DNA of 64,000 nt from Argyresthia goedartella (lineage: Eukaryota > Arthropoda > Insecta > Lepidoptera > Argyresthiidae). The position numbers and the translations under genes are program-made. The DNA lies in NCBI GenBank assembly GCA_949825045.1, contig OX463815.1, positions 21,693,231 through 21,757,230 of the forward strand, given 5' to 3'. The notes below the pieces were generated by a model. It did no database searches. It was not told the origin of the DNA and was given only the letters and a program-made list of their open reading frames with translations. The first letter of the stretch is position 1. Each line of letters opens with the position of its first letter. Below are positions 54,237 through 64,000 of this stretch, in pieces.

Positions 54237-54445
54237 ATCAACACTAATCCCAGTCTGCGAGAACACCCTCGTGTTGGGTAGCTCCTTGGGCACGAATCTG
54301 AAGAACTCCTGCGCACCGTGATACCACTTCACCGTGTAGAGCTGCTCGCCCGTGTCCAGTGCCCAGCGGCACCCGAGGGTGGCACTGGCCCCGGTGCCAA
54401 CCGCCTCGGGGACGGTAAGCTGGATGTCGCGGAGGCCGAAGACAC
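54237..54445 (-). CDS. beat: Beat-like protein, start of Ig domain 1
   Basis: Acceptor CTTTCATCCGCAG and perfect donor GTGAGT bound 209 bp, phase 1 in and phase 0 out. It encodes GLRDIQLTVPEAV, SATLGCRW (first Ig1 Cys), YTVKWYHGAQEFFRFVPKE and TRVFSQTGISVD. The VKWY.G..EFFR..PKE..P...F...G..VD pattern is the hallmark of insect Beat proteins, secreted or membrane-anchored Ig proteins that bind Side-family receptors in axon guidance. The exon with start codon and signal peptide must end in phase 1 and was not found in the window. The paralogue was not assigned. Confidence 0.93.
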
Positions 54446-54639
54446 CTGCGGATGAAAGTACGCTATATAAATAAGTGCGCACGCAGATTTACTGCCAATA
54501 TTGGCTGTCTAAGATTTTTAAGGGCACTTAATCAGACGCCCCACACACCAACAAGGGACCTCATAGAACATTCGCAGTGGCCGAAACCGGATGGAAGCCA
54601 TTTAATATTTGTTGATGTTTCACAGCATGTATAATAAAT

Positions 54640-55205
54640 TCAAATAAAATAACAATGATATAAATGTGGACAAAGCGGTAATAGAATGGCTACCTAGAAC
54701 CGCACGACGACCAGTGGGCAGACCACCAGCCAGATGGACATATGATATCATCGCCATAGCGTGTAGGCAGTGGATATGTGGCAGGCAAATTGTAAGATTC
54801 CACATTTTACAAACGGCGTCGTCCGCTTACAAACGCGCGCTGCTATGTAATATGCCGAAGGCAAATTGCAAATTGAAATTAAAATAGCAAATTCTCAGGG
54901 CAAAACGCTGCGGTAGCTTAGGTGAAGGGTAAAGAGGGTGAGCGAAGCGAAGTCTCGTTTATCCTTCGTGTTAGGTTGAACATGTAAGAACAACAAAACA
55001 TACTAAAAACATAAAGGAGTGTCAATTTGCCTTCGGCATGTTACATAGCAGCGCCCGTTTGTAAACGGACTACGCCGTTTGTAAAATGCTGAATCATACA
55101 AATTGCCTGCAACAGATACAGGAAGCTCAGGACCGGAGTAGACGGCGTGGTAAAGAAGAGGCCTATACCCAGCAGTGGGTGAATGTGGGCTGATTGATGA
55201 TGATG
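54640..55205 (+). mobile_element. LINE 3'-end relic, split by a TIR element
   Basis: 54660-54801 encodes DKAVIEWLPRTARRPVGRPP, then ARWTYDIIAIACRQWI, the R.RGRP..RW.DDI block at the end of many insect RT proteins. 55090-55205 continues with the usual tail (AAGAGGCCTATACCCAGCAG, GGGTGAATGTGGGCTGA, (GAT)n). The two parts are separated by the element at 54802-55089. Confidence 0.7.
54802..55089. mobile_element. TIR element containing the AGCGAAGCGAAG repeat
   Basis: Long terminal inverted repeats of about 66 bp: CATTTTACAAACGGCGTCGT ... GCTATGTAATATGCCGAAGG on the left and the inverse on the right. The interior is the AGCGAAGCGAAG repeat (compare 335-480). It splits a LINE tail, which shows it was mobile. 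At 288 bp with no ORF it is non-autonomous. Confidence 0.75.
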
Positions 55206-55543
55206 ATATAAATAGGTAATTATATATACTTTATTGCATATACACATTAGTGGACAATTACAAACATAGGTAGTATACAAAGGCGTGCTTATCTCTATAT
55301 AGAGATTTCTTCCAGCAAACCCAGGGCTGACAGGGAAAAATAGTTTCATGCGAAGGGATAGACCTATTATGCACAACATAACAAAAAACTAAACATCAGA
55401 GTGACTTTAATATATTTATAATAAATTACTTAGATATTTACACATATAAATAAATGAGAACCTACGTAATAATATAATACCTATAAATACTATATATAAA
55501 TATCAATAAATACCTATACAATATATAAATAAAATATAATCTA

Positions 55544-58489
55544 CTACAGAAGAGAAAGGTAATGTTCCTTCAAACTACTTTTGAAGATGTTAAGAGATGG
55601 ACTGTCCCTGACGGTGCTGGGGAGTTTGTTCCAGAGCTTGATAGCCCGGAGTCGGAACCCATGTTCATATGCGACAGTTTTATGTTGCGGTGTTGTGAGC
55701 AGCGACCGAGTGTGAGGTCTCCGAGGCCTATCTGAAGAAAGAAAAGTGAACGAATCACGTAAGAAGCCAGGGTAATGAGGATTATGTAAAATCTTAAAGA
55801 GAGTGAAGAGGATGTGGGAATCCCGGCGAAGACGGATTGGAAGCCACTTCAGATCCCTGCGATACTGAGAAACATGGTCAAATTTGCGCAAACCGAAAAT
55901 AAACCGAATCCCAAGATTTTGAAGTCGCGCGAGTTTGTCCAGTTGCTCTTCGTTTGCGCTGATCCAGCAGACATCTGCGTAGTCAATGAGGGGAAGTAAC
56001 AGAGATTGGGCGAGTGTAATTTTGGTCTGAAGAGGTAAGAAGTGCTGAAGTCGTCTGAGAGAGTAAAACGTAGCGAAGACACGCCTACTAACCTCGCAGA
56101 CATGCGCTGACCAAGACAGCAGGTTATCAAAGATGACTCCGATATTTTTGGCCTTGGAGCTGTAGGGAATTACGATTCCATCGAACATTATGGGTGCAGT
56201 GGACATATGCTGTAACACTTGGAGAGAGTGCCTGGACCCGATAATCATTGACTGCGACTTACAAGGATTGACGAGTAGCCCGTGTGACAAAGCCCAATCC
56301 CTGATACACTCAAGATCAGCATTCAGCAAGGCCACAGCAGAGTTAACATCACAGGGAGAAAAATGACGGTAAATTTGGAGATCATCGGCATAGAGATGAT
56401 AAGAGGAAGAGAGAGTATCTGAGATAGAATTTATGAAGACAGAAAAGAGAAGAGGGGAGAGGATACCACCCTGAGGCACCCCTGTAAAAAGGTCGCACCA
56501 TTCTATTGAAGTCTCCTCGGACCTTATACGCTGCTGACGACCTCTCAGGTAGGAGTCGAACCAGCTGGCTGAGGCCGGGGAGACATTCAGAGACTTCAGT
56601 ATCTCAACGAGGATGTCGAAATCAACACAGTTGAATGCGCTGCTGAAGTCAAGTAGCGCTAGTACGGTGAGCTGTTTCTCGTCCATAGCCAACTGAATGT
56701 CGTCAGTGACTTTGAGTAAGGCCGTAATGGTACTATGACCCGGCCTGAATCCCGACTGGAATCGATTCAGCAGACAGTGAGACGTAAGGTAGGAGGAAAG
56801 CTGGGAGTGGACAATGGATTCTAGGACTTTGGAAAGGATAGGCAGGATAGAAATAGGACGATACTCTTTGAAAGAGGAGGGGTTTGAGGATTTGGGTAAA
56901 GGTATGACTAATGCTTTTTTCCACACATAGGGGAAAAAACAGCTAGAGAGAGAGTGATTTATAATATGTGTGATAGCGGGAAGAATATAATCGAGCACGT
57001 TGCTGATCATATTAGAGCAGATGCAATCATCACCTACAGCTTTCGATGAGATAGCCAGCACCGCCTTCTTAACTGTGTCAATTCCGACTGGACTGAAGTC
57101 GAAAGGAGTGGAGGTCAACGCCGGCCTGGAGCGGAGCCCATGCAGAGTGGCATCCTTAACGATGGGATCCATAACGACTGGGGGAGCCGAGAAAAATCTG
57201 TTAAGACCGTTGAGATCGACGTCACCAACCATTTGATTCTGGGGCTTACCGACACCTAGAGATCTCAGGAATTTCCACACTTCGGATGGGGTGTAGTTTT
57301 GAATGCACTCAAAGATGTGGCGGCGCTTGGCATCACGGCACATACGGTTACAACGGTTCCGGAGGCATTTGTAGGCAGCAAAATTATCGTCGGTGGGTTC
57401 CTTTTTATGCTGATATTTAGCTCGGTTCCGTTTAGCCATCAACCGTTTGATGGGGTCCGTGAGCCAAGGCGCAGGAAGGTGTTTTACTTTGACCTTTTTG
57501 ATGGGTGCGTGTTTGTCAAATAATCCCAGAATAATTGTGATGAAATGGTGGATCTTGTCGTCAACGGCCTCACTAGAAATGACAGGTGACCAATCGATTG
57601 ATGATGCATCAGATTGGAGTAACGATGGATCAATGCCCTTAAAGCTACGAAGAAAGATAAATTTGGCTCTGTTGTTGGGAGACTTGACCTTATAGGAGAG
57701 ATAAACCAGGTCATGATAAGAAAAAGGAGAATTAAATTGACCGTGGGCAGCAACTTTGTCTATATCAGATGATATCATGATATCAAGGAGAGAGGGAGTA
57801 CAATGTGGTTGACAATGAGTCGCATTTAGAGGGAGAATATGCAAGTTGAATGAATTGACAATAGACCGGAGTTGGGCCGAGCGGGAATCATTTTTAAGAA
57901 GACATGTATTAAAGTCGCCGAGGATTAGGACATCATTATAAAGAGGAGTCAGCTCATTGAGCAGGGACTCGAAGGAATCGAAGTAATTGATGAGAAGCGA
58001 AGGACTGTAGAGAACACCGAGCAGAACTTTACTATGGTGAAGACAGATTTCAAGGAAAAGATGTTCAGCAGATTCAGAGTACTCACTCGGGGAGACACTC
58101 ACAACTTTGCAGGATATGTCCGAACGAAGGAAAATAGCTACACCACCACCAGCTTTTCCAACTCTATCGTTCCGATACAGCTGGTATCCAGGTAGTGAAT
58201 ACATGGTGGAAGGCATAGAAGGTTTTAGGAAAGGTTCAGAAATAAGTATACCATCCACATGTTTTGTGCTGAACGCTTCTAGAAGGTCTGGGTAACTAGA
58301 GTGGATGCTTTGGGCATTGATATGAACAATATTTAAGTTACCCTCCAGGCCAACAAAGACAGTCCTCAGTTTGGCGGATAGCGGTTCCACCACAAAGGAG
58401 TTATCGCTCAAATAATGGAACCTGACCCAGCCCCTATCCACATAGGAATACTGGAAGAAATCAATAAGTAAACTATAATAGCTCTTCAT
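55544..58489 (-). CDS. LINE ORF2: APE endonuclease and reverse transcriptase
   Basis: 981 residues from ATG at 58489, uninterrupted. The N-terminal endonuclease/exonuclease/phosphatase domain shows NIVHINAQSI (about 55), ILISEPFL, YRNDRVGKAGGGVAIF and LILGDFNTCL (catalytic GDFN). The RT follows with YRPISILPILSKVLESIV, a FQSGFRPGHSTITAL block, LLDFSSAFNCVDF (Asp), GVPQGGILSPLLF and YHLYADDLQIYRHF (about 701). A C-terminal LGIRFIFGLRKFDHVS region follows. All catalytic blocks appear intact, so this copy could supply enzyme to others. A CR1/Jockey-type clade is likely but was not resolved. Confidence 0.9.
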   Translation of the reverse strand: MKSYYSLLIDFFQYSYVDRGWVRFHYLSDNSFVVEPLSAKLRTVFVGLEGNLNIVHINAQSIHSSYPDLLEAFSTKHVDGILISEPFLKPSMPSTMYSLPGYQLYRNDRVGKAGGGVAIFLRSDISCKVVSVSPSEYSESAEHLFLEICLHHSKVLLGVLYSPSLLINYFDSFESLLNELTPLYNDVLILGDFNTCLLKNDSRSAQLRSIVNSFNLHILPLNATHCQPHCTPSLLDIMISSDIDKVAAHGQFNSPFSYHDLVYLSYKVKSPNNRAKFIFLRSFKGIDPSLLQSDASSIDWSPVISSEAVDDKIHHFITIILGLFDKHAPIKKVKVKHLPAPWLTDPIKRLMAKRNRAKYQHKKEPTDDNFAAYKCLRNRCNRMCRDAKRRHIFECIQNYTPSEVWKFLRSLGVGKPQNQMVGDVDLNGLNRFFSAPPVVMDPIVKDATLHGLRSRPALTSTPFDFSPVGIDTVKKAVLAISSKAVGDDCICSNMISNVLDYILPAITHIINHSLSSCFFPYVWKKALVIPLPKSSNPSSFKEYRPISILPILSKVLESIVHSQLSSYLTSHCLLNRFQSGFRPGHSTITALLKVTDDIQLAMDEKQLTVLALLDFSSAFNCVDFDILVEILKSLNVSPASASWFDSYLRGRQQRIRSEETSIEWCDLFTGVPQGGILSPLLFSVFINSISDTLSSSYHLYADDLQIYRHFSPCDVNSAVALLNADLECIRDWALSHGLLVNPCKSQSMIIGSRHSLQVLQHMSTAPIMFDGIVIPYSSKAKNIGVIFDNLLSWSAHVCEVSRRVFATFYSLRRLQHFLPLQTKITLAQSLLLPLIDYADVCWISANEEQLDKLARLQNLGIRFIFGLRKFDHVSQYRRDLKWLPIRLRRDSHILFTLFKILHNPHYPGFLRDSFTFLSSDRPRRPHTRSLLTTPQHKTVAYEHGFRLRAIKLWNKLPSTVRDSPSLNIFKSSLKEHYLSLL

Positions 58490-59492
58490 AGGTACTTAAG
58501 ACATTGGAAAATACATACTGCACATCGGGATGCACATCTTGACACAGGAAGAAAACAAAATTAATTAAATAAATCTAAAGTGAAAAAGAAAAAAAAAAAA
58601 AAAAACTCGAGTACACATTTCGCGACTCGGAATTAGCCGGAACATAATCAGTGTTTAATATTTATGCTTCGGAAACGCACCGGTTTTTTGTTGCGCGAAT
58701 CGATCGCGAGTAGTCGGCACATCACTAAGCGGAAACGGACCGCAGATGTCACTCGTACCGGAACGAGATGTAAAATTGGAGGTTATCTTTACTCTTGTCT
58801 CGTCGGTGAGAACAAACATGTCTGCTCATAGCGTCGGGCTATTGATTGTTTCGGTGTAACAATTCTCTAATACAGGTGTCGGACCTGGTCGGAGTGTAAA
58901 TCTACCACATCGTCGGGAAATAAGTAGATTCGCGTCAGCGGTTAAGCGATCCGTGTAGATTGGACAACGTCGTATCGGTAGCGGCGACTCCACGTGACGG
59001 CAGGCAGCACGCCGGCGACAGCGTCGGCAGCGACGATACTGGTTCGGTTCCATCTCCTATCCCAAAACTGTCTCCTCTCCCGCATTCCTGTCTCGAATCG
59101 AGCTACCACGATCTCCTGTCTACGGTGACAAGGTCAGTAAAAATTCATTCACTTCTTTTCTCTCACGTGTTGGCAAAAGCACACTCCCTATGGATTCCAC
59201 GCCGTTCGGTAGGCGTGGAAAATTAAACAATCAGGAATAAGAAAAAAAAACACGAACATGAACTCAGCCTTGTGACCGATGACAGATGAATTAAAAATAT
59301 AAAGCTAGTTAAATGTACCTACTGCAAGAATTTACAAAATTACAATTACCTACGAAAGACAAATTGAAAAAACCACATAAAGTGCTGTAACGAGTGAAGT
59401 ACCTATATTGTATTGCCGACTGCCGACGAGCCGGCACAATGCACACACATTATGCAAGACGAGATGATGAACGGGGAGACATCACAATAACC
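58490..59492. other. Segment between LINE ORFs, unresolved
   Basis: It holds a run of A on the plus strand (58589-58607), a CpG-rich part (58640-59110) and a plus-strand ORF at 58960-59226. That ORF starts MDNVVSVAATPRDG and reaches a good donor-like AAG|GTCAGT at about 59132. The ORF could be a first exon, part of another element, or chance. Confidence 0.35.
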
Positions 59493-60266
59493 TCACTTCG
59501 CAGGCAACTGGCCTCCTCTCCTGGTCACGACGCCTCCGCCCTTCTTGGCGTTAGCAGTTGCGCCTGCGGCTGGCTTCTTCCCCTTGTCTTGCGATGGCTG
59601 GGTGCGGTCCATGCTCAGGTACTCGGATGTCAGCGGCTGTAGATCACCCCAGGACTCCACCTTACGACGGGACTTGTCTGGCAGCACGATTATGATCTTG
59701 CCTTCTGAGGTCCAGGCGTTGTTCATACCGAAGTGCTTGCGGGAGGCCACAAAAACGTTGTGTCGAGATTTTGTTAAAAACTCAGTGACAGTCATGCCCG
59801 AGCCCTTGAGTCCCTTCTTCAGCCCCCACACCTCACTGCGGGCTTCAAGAGTTGTGAAACGCACAAGCAGCGGCCGAGTCTTTGTATCCTTGATGGGACC
59901 AAGACGGTGAACCACCCTGATTGCACCGAGGCATTCGGCGGACACTTTGAGTTGGTTGGCGAGCATTGTTTTGAGCACCATACCCGTCTGCTCATCGATC
60001 TCCTCCTTCACTCCGTGCACCAACAACACCTTACGCCTCGCCGCAGTCTCGTGCCTGTCTAGGCCCAGCGTCAGGAGCTCTAGCTGTTATCTTAGCATGC
60101 TGAGGCATTTCCAGATGAGCGACTTAAACTCCAAGAACTCACTCGCCAGGCTGGAGACGTTCTTGGGAGCAGAGGCCTGTATCTCCTGCTCACACTTCTC
60201 CACCCTCTCGCCGAATGACTTCACAATGGACTCCATATTGTTTGCCAGCTTAGTGTAAATATCCAT
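59493..60266 (-). pseudogene. LINE ORF1 with one premature stop
   Basis: 258 codons from ATG at 60266. The first 59 codons are helical and charged (coiled-coil-like, KSFGERVEKCEQEIQ). A TAA at 60087-60089 is codon 60. The frame then stays open to 59493 through an RRM-like region (VLLVHGVKEEIDE, RVVHRLGP, RPLLVRF) and a basic, Gly/Lys-rich tail. This matches ORF1 proteins of APE-type LINEs, which bind RNA as a ribonucleoprotein. A single stop in an otherwise intact frame is likely recent. Confidence 0.7.
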
Positions 60267-60267
60267 A

Positions 60268-60551
60268 TTGTAAATAATGATGAAATACTTATTGATTTAT
60301 GTGATAATTGATTGAAATTGATTCGTGGATGGTTCAGGTCAGTATATTTTATAAATAAATGTTCATTAAATGTTAAATTGTAATTTTAAATTGAAATAAA
60401 TAGGGAGCTAATTACTTAGGCTGCTGTTTGTTAGGACTACCCTCCAAGAAAAAAAGGTAATGCCAGTTACTCCGCCGAGATCGCCCAACCAGTTCCCATT
60501 CGCAGCCACCGGAACAGCGACGGGCGCTCGCGCTGCTCACTGCTGACCAAG
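60268..60551. other. Upstream of LINE ORF1, GC-rich
   Basis: Possible 5' UTR of the LINE. No ORF or motif supported. Confidence 0.4.
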
Positions 60552-60715
60552 TATGTTATTTTGTCCGTAACGTACCTCCGTATCGTATTTGAGACGCGCC
60601 GTACCACCGTACCAACGTACCGCACCGAACAGGCGTCCGGCGGCCGGGCGCCCAAACTAGCGTTCTTGAATCGCGACGCTGTCTGATACGAAACGGAGGT
60701 ATGTTACGGACAAAA
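60552..60715. mobile_element. Short TIR element, ~33-bp arms
   Basis: TATTTTGTCCGTAACGTACC...CGTATCGTAT faces ATACGAAACGGAGG...GTTACGGACAAAAGA. The 164-bp unit has a GC-rich centre (CGTCCGGCGGCCGGGCGCCC). MITE-like. Confidence 0.65.
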
Positions 60716-60889
60716 GAACATGTATGGATCCACCTTTAACTACAGTAAAATAGGTATTCTGCTGTCTAAATCCAATTAATAATTACTGGTGACATTACCC
60801 TGTTCATTTTACATAGCTATTCTTGTTTTGTTCATAGCGAATATACACATACCTAGTACCTAGTAGTATTGTAGTCTTATTCTTAACAG
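60716..60889. other. Nothing recognised
   Basis: AT-rich spacer. Confidence 0.4.
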
Positions 60890-61170
60890 TTTATCGAAGA
60901 GCTCCGTGGTCTAACAGATCACGGTCTATTAGGGTTTCACGCTTGTCCTCAAACAGGAGTTGCAGGTTCTATTCCTGACCATATACCAATGAGATAATTA
61001 ATTTATCTTAAGGAAAATTTTGTGAGGAAACCTTCATTACTCCATAGCTGCGGCGATGGGCTAGGCCCCTGTCACGCAAAATCGAATATTGAATAACTGG
61101 CTCAAAGTTGGCACAATTATGCCTCTGCCTCCCCGTATAGGAAAAAGGCGTGACGCTATGTTAGTTTATC
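60890..61170 (+). mobile_element. tRNA-derived SINE, diverged
   Basis: A-box-like GCTCCGTGGTCTAACAGATCACG and B-box-like GCAGGTTCTATTCCTGAC in tRNA spacing, followed by a body with CTGCGGCGATGGGCTAGGCC shared with 44555-44640. Both boxes are degenerate, so it is probably inactive. Confidence 0.55.
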
Positions 61171-61564
61171 GAACCCAGTCTGCCGTATACCTACATAGAC
61201 TTAACTTACCTAATGAGAGGCGTAGTTAGATGTGAAAATTGTTTATTAAAATAAAGTGAGCAAAATAATTGTTTTTTAAAACAAAGTGAGCAAAGAAAAA
61301 CATAGACCCCATGTTGTTCTCCCCTCACAACTCTTTTTGAAAAACAATATTCCAGTATTAACTGCTAAATTGTATTGCTTTAAGGTACATATAACCTAGA
61401 AAAAAAAATACACTAGGCTAATATACAAAGTGACATTTAATTAGCAGACCATATTTTGGGGAATGATAGTACCCATCAATATGAAAAATATTTCCAAAGA
61501 AACATATGGTTGCAAATGAAAAAAATTGTTCGTTCCTCAGTACATTGACTCGATCAGCTGATTA
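61171..61564. other. Nothing recognised
   Basis: AT-rich sequence with a short duplicated AAACAAAGTGAGCAAA-like stretch at 61250-61300. Confidence 0.4.
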
Positions 61565-62181
61565 GAATAGAAAAGAATAGAAATAAATTTATTCGGACTA
61601 CAAAACACACACAACATTACATACAAAAAGAAACAAAAGAACATAAACAGGTGAAACATACAATTAAAGGCAATATTAACAGCAACTTAAAAAACAGAAG
61701 AGAATAAAAGCATGCACAACAAAGGTATAACAACATTTTTTTTTTGTTCAATAAATAAATAAACATATTATGTGTAAAATTTACATTTAATACGCAAGAT
61801 TAAATTTTGCGGCTACATTGACGTCGTGCAGTGTGTGTCGAATCAGCGAAAAGGTTCTGACTCAGCATGTGTCACAGGGCCTACAGGTCCTGCAACGCTG
61901 GTATTCTGTCGGCACCTTATCAAAGAGGGGATGATAAAATAAGGGTGGGTGTTAATAAATTACTTTTTATTAAATCCGTTTACATAATCGTAAATAAATT
62001 ACGAGGAATGTTAAATATGGGGGTAAGGAAGAAATATGCATTAATAAACACTTAATACTAAAAAAAAATGGCAGAGAATAGAAGGGATATTGAGTAATAA
62101 TGAATGTATGACATGACATGTAGATTGTTGAATGACTTGACCGATTCAAAAACGTGCTTCAAAAAATAAGCTTTGGCTTTT

Positions 62182-62745
62182 TTAATGGCAAACCCGGGAG
62201 CTCTTCAGGGCAGAATCAGGCATCTGACTTCTGCAAAAGCAGCAGGTGTTGTTTGCATGCAAGTTTGAAGCGGGCAACAAACTTGTGAACTCGAATTGGT
62301 GGTGGCAGGTTGTTCCAACACTTCGTCGCCAAATACCTGAAACTGCCCCAAAAGGCAGCTGATCCATGTCGGGGGATTGTCAGAATACTGGTTGTGGATC
62401 CTATTGATGTGGTGATGCGGGTCTCCGCCATGTAAGCTTTTCAAATAAATACTCTGGTATTTGTTGCCGTATCACACCAAACAAGAGAGAGGCAAGATGA
62501 AGTTGCTGCCTGCCGTGCATATTGAGGATATTGGTCTTGTTAAGGTAAGGTGTAATATGACTACGCGGTGGGATAGTAAAACTGAAACTGGCACATGCCT
62601 TCTGAACTCTTTGCTGCAACCGGTGAGTGCGTTTGAGCAAACAATGCCCGTAGACTGTGATACCATAATTTAATTTGGAGAGAACTAACGACTCACACAG
62701 TGACATGCGCATCGGTTCGCTTAAAAAATTTCGTATCCTATACAA
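62182..62745 (-). pseudogene. LINE RT C-terminal pieces
   Basis: SLCESLVLSKLNYGITVYGH and RLQQRVQKACASFSF blocks, then PYLNKTNILNMHGRQQLHLA. A frame change near 62410 leads to a C-terminal block with RYLATKCWNNLPPPIR. This is the standard thumb/C-terminal order for CR1/Jockey-type RT. Confidence 0.7.
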
Positions 62746-63218
62746 TATGCTTAGTCTATAGGATCAGTTTTTCACCAACTCAAGAACATGCTTCTCAAAG
62801 CGTAATTCATTATCCATGACAAGACCAAGATTACGGGCCCCACATACACGATCAACAGAGACACCAGCTATAGTAACTTGAGGATTTAGGTTACTCAATG
62901 TTTCTATTTATTTTTTTGACCCTAATATCATATATTTGGACTTAATAGGGTTTAAGACCAAGGTGTTCCTCATAGACCAGTTGCTTACTCTATCCAAATG
63001 ATCGTTATTACGTCTTACGGAATCGACAAAGTTATCTTTATGCAGACTAATATAAATCTGCAGGTCGTCTGCGTAGATAAGATACTTACAATGATTAATG
63101 CATTTTGTAACATTGGCTCTGTAGATTATAAATAATAGTGGTCCCAGGATTGAACCTTGGGGGACGCCCCTGTTAATACTGATAGTTTGTGATTGCTCGC
63201 TACTACCATCGGTCTTCC

Positions 63219-63833
63219 TCAGTCCACTTGCTGGCTACGAGCCCTAAGATAGGTTTGAAACCACCGCACCGTGGCAGCATCAAAGCCGTAGTAGCACAGC
63301 TTAGACAGCAACAGACTAACATTGATGGAATTGAAGGCTCTTGAATAGTCAACATGCTCGTAAATGACCTTCTCCAAAATATTAGAAAAAAAGGAAAGTA
63401 TGCTAATGGGACGTAAATCAAATAAGGTTTGAGGATCGGAAACTTTTGGAAACGGTCGTACCACAGCATTTTTTCAGGAGGTCGGAAAGGTGCTGGTGGC
63501 AATCGATCTGTTAATAATTTCAGTGATAATTTTAAGAGTGTGCGGTATCGTCAGAGTTATCATGCTCATAGTGATATTATCTGAACCACAGGAGTCAGGT
63601 CCCATTCCACAAATGACCTTTCCGATGTCGTACTCATTAATAGACTGAAGATAGAATACTGCCGAACCATGCCTATGAAACTCAAGGAAAGTAAGATCCG
63701 ATATTGTAACAGAGTTGTCCCTAGGAGCATTATTAAAGTGTGCATTAATTTCGTCAGATTTAGCGAAAATATCAGGGATATCTATGGATTTCTTGTAGTT
63801 GGGTATCGCCGTTTCTCTTAGATTTTTCCACAA
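63219..63833 (-). pseudogene. LINE RT N-terminal part with internal deletion
   Basis: Blocks MWKNLRETAIPNYKKS, GMGPDSCGSDNITMSMI, LFDLRPISILSFFSNILEKV, then directly DYSRAFNSINVSLLLSKL. The stretch normally found between LEKV and DYSRAF (the FQSGFR..HST.TAL block) is missing, an internal deletion of roughly 60 codons. A stop near 63473 also breaks the frame. Confidence 0.7.
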
Positions 63834-64000
63834 AAGTTTAGGTTTGTTTATGTTTTTGTTTATGTGATGTTCAAAATAAGCTTTTTTTCTGTGTACATAC
63901 TGGCATTCGCAAAATGCTTTAGCGATTTGTACTCCTGGCGATGAGCAGGTAATTTTGTCTCCTAACAGGTCTTGTGAGCAATATACCGGAGGTGCAGTAT

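Larger units (their letters stand above)
55206..60267 (-). mobile_element. APE-type LINE, near full length (ORF1 broken)
   Basis: Two-ORF non-LTR element on the minus strand: ORF1 at 59493-60266, ORF2 at 55544-58489, and a 3' UTR ending in AATAAAG near 55227. The 1-kb gap between the ORFs is longer than usual and may hold another insertion (see 58490-59492). The 16903-17394 copy shows the family's (AAT)n tail. It lies upstream of exon 54237-54445, so it is intronic only if the first exon lies beyond it. Confidence 0.75.
61565..64000 (-). mobile_element. Decayed APE-type LINE running off the right edge
   Basis: 3' end at about 61565 (GAATAAATTTATTTCTATTC on the minus strand). RT C-terminal block at 62182-62745, core with a YADDLQIY-like relic around 63060-63090, and upstream RT/linker blocks at 63219-63833. 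Frameshifts and stops separate them. It differs from the 55206 family in 3' end and C-terminus. Confidence 0.75.

Noticed and set aside
54446..64000. Signal-peptide exon of the Beat gene
   Set aside because: No minus-strand ATG followed by a hydrophobic stretch and a phase-1 donor could be supported in this interval.

Overview
The window looks like lepidopteran (moth or butterfly) nuclear DNA. It is AT-rich and intron-rich, packed with insect transposons, and crossed by one host gene with GT-AG introns. The organism call is an inference from the repeat types (BEL/Pao element with a fused envelope-like domain, APE- and REL-type LINEs, mariner, tRNA-derived SINE, short TIR elements). No species can be named. 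No bacterial-type operon, CRISPR array, rRNA gene or functional tRNA gene was seen.

Host gene. A beaten path (Beat) family immunoglobulin-superfamily gene lies on the minus strand from about 54.45 kb down to about 5.2 kb. Seven exons were found: 54237-54445, 46319-46454, 20584-20717, 12761-13084, 10904-11027, 5325-5391 and the stop-containing 5228-5240, with a polyadenylation signal at 5179-5184. All splice phases agree and all introns are GT-AG. The protein has two Ig domains and a hydrophobic C-terminal tail of GPI-anchor type. The exon with the start codon and signal peptide was not found and probably lies beyond 64 kb or in unrecognised sequence upstream of 54.4 kb. Almost everything between 5.4 and 54.2 kb is therefore intron of this gene.

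Intron content, left to right. 6.0-10.2 kb: two inverted copies of one repeat flank a 5'-truncated LINE; one copy carries a SINE and a perfect 45-bp hairpin. 14.3-19.7 kb: GC-rich repeat, interspersed repeat, mariner relic, a LINE split by a second LINE, and a non-autonomous mariner-like element. 20.2 kb: a broken duplicate of the fourth-from-last coding exon. 22.0-24.5 kb: LINE fragment between perfect 19-bp inverted repeats, then a decayed mariner. 31.2-40.1 kb: a complete, apparently intact BEL/Pao retrotransposon with identical 255-bp LTRs, GTGAC target duplications and a single 2545-codon gag-pol-env-like frame, in the same orientation as the host gene. 40.6-42.2 kb: a 210-bp-arm inverted repeat next to a Helitron/PIF1-like helicase fragment. 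46.9-50.2 kb: a REL-endonuclease LINE with an intact 946-codon ORF inserted into an older LINE tail.

Upstream of exon 54237-54445: a LINE tail split by a TIR element (54.6-55.2 kb), an APE-type LINE with an intact 981-codon ORF2 and an ORF1 broken by one stop (55.2-60.3 kb), and another decayed LINE running off the right edge (61.6-64 kb).

Most unusual signals: the hexamer ATCAAG occurs about 43 times on the sense strand of the BEL element, in all three reading frames and in the non-coding leader; the BEL polyprotein carries a fused envelope-like domain and looks recently active; one Beat exon has a frameshifted duplicate beside it; the second Ig domain of the Beat protein has a long charged insertion.
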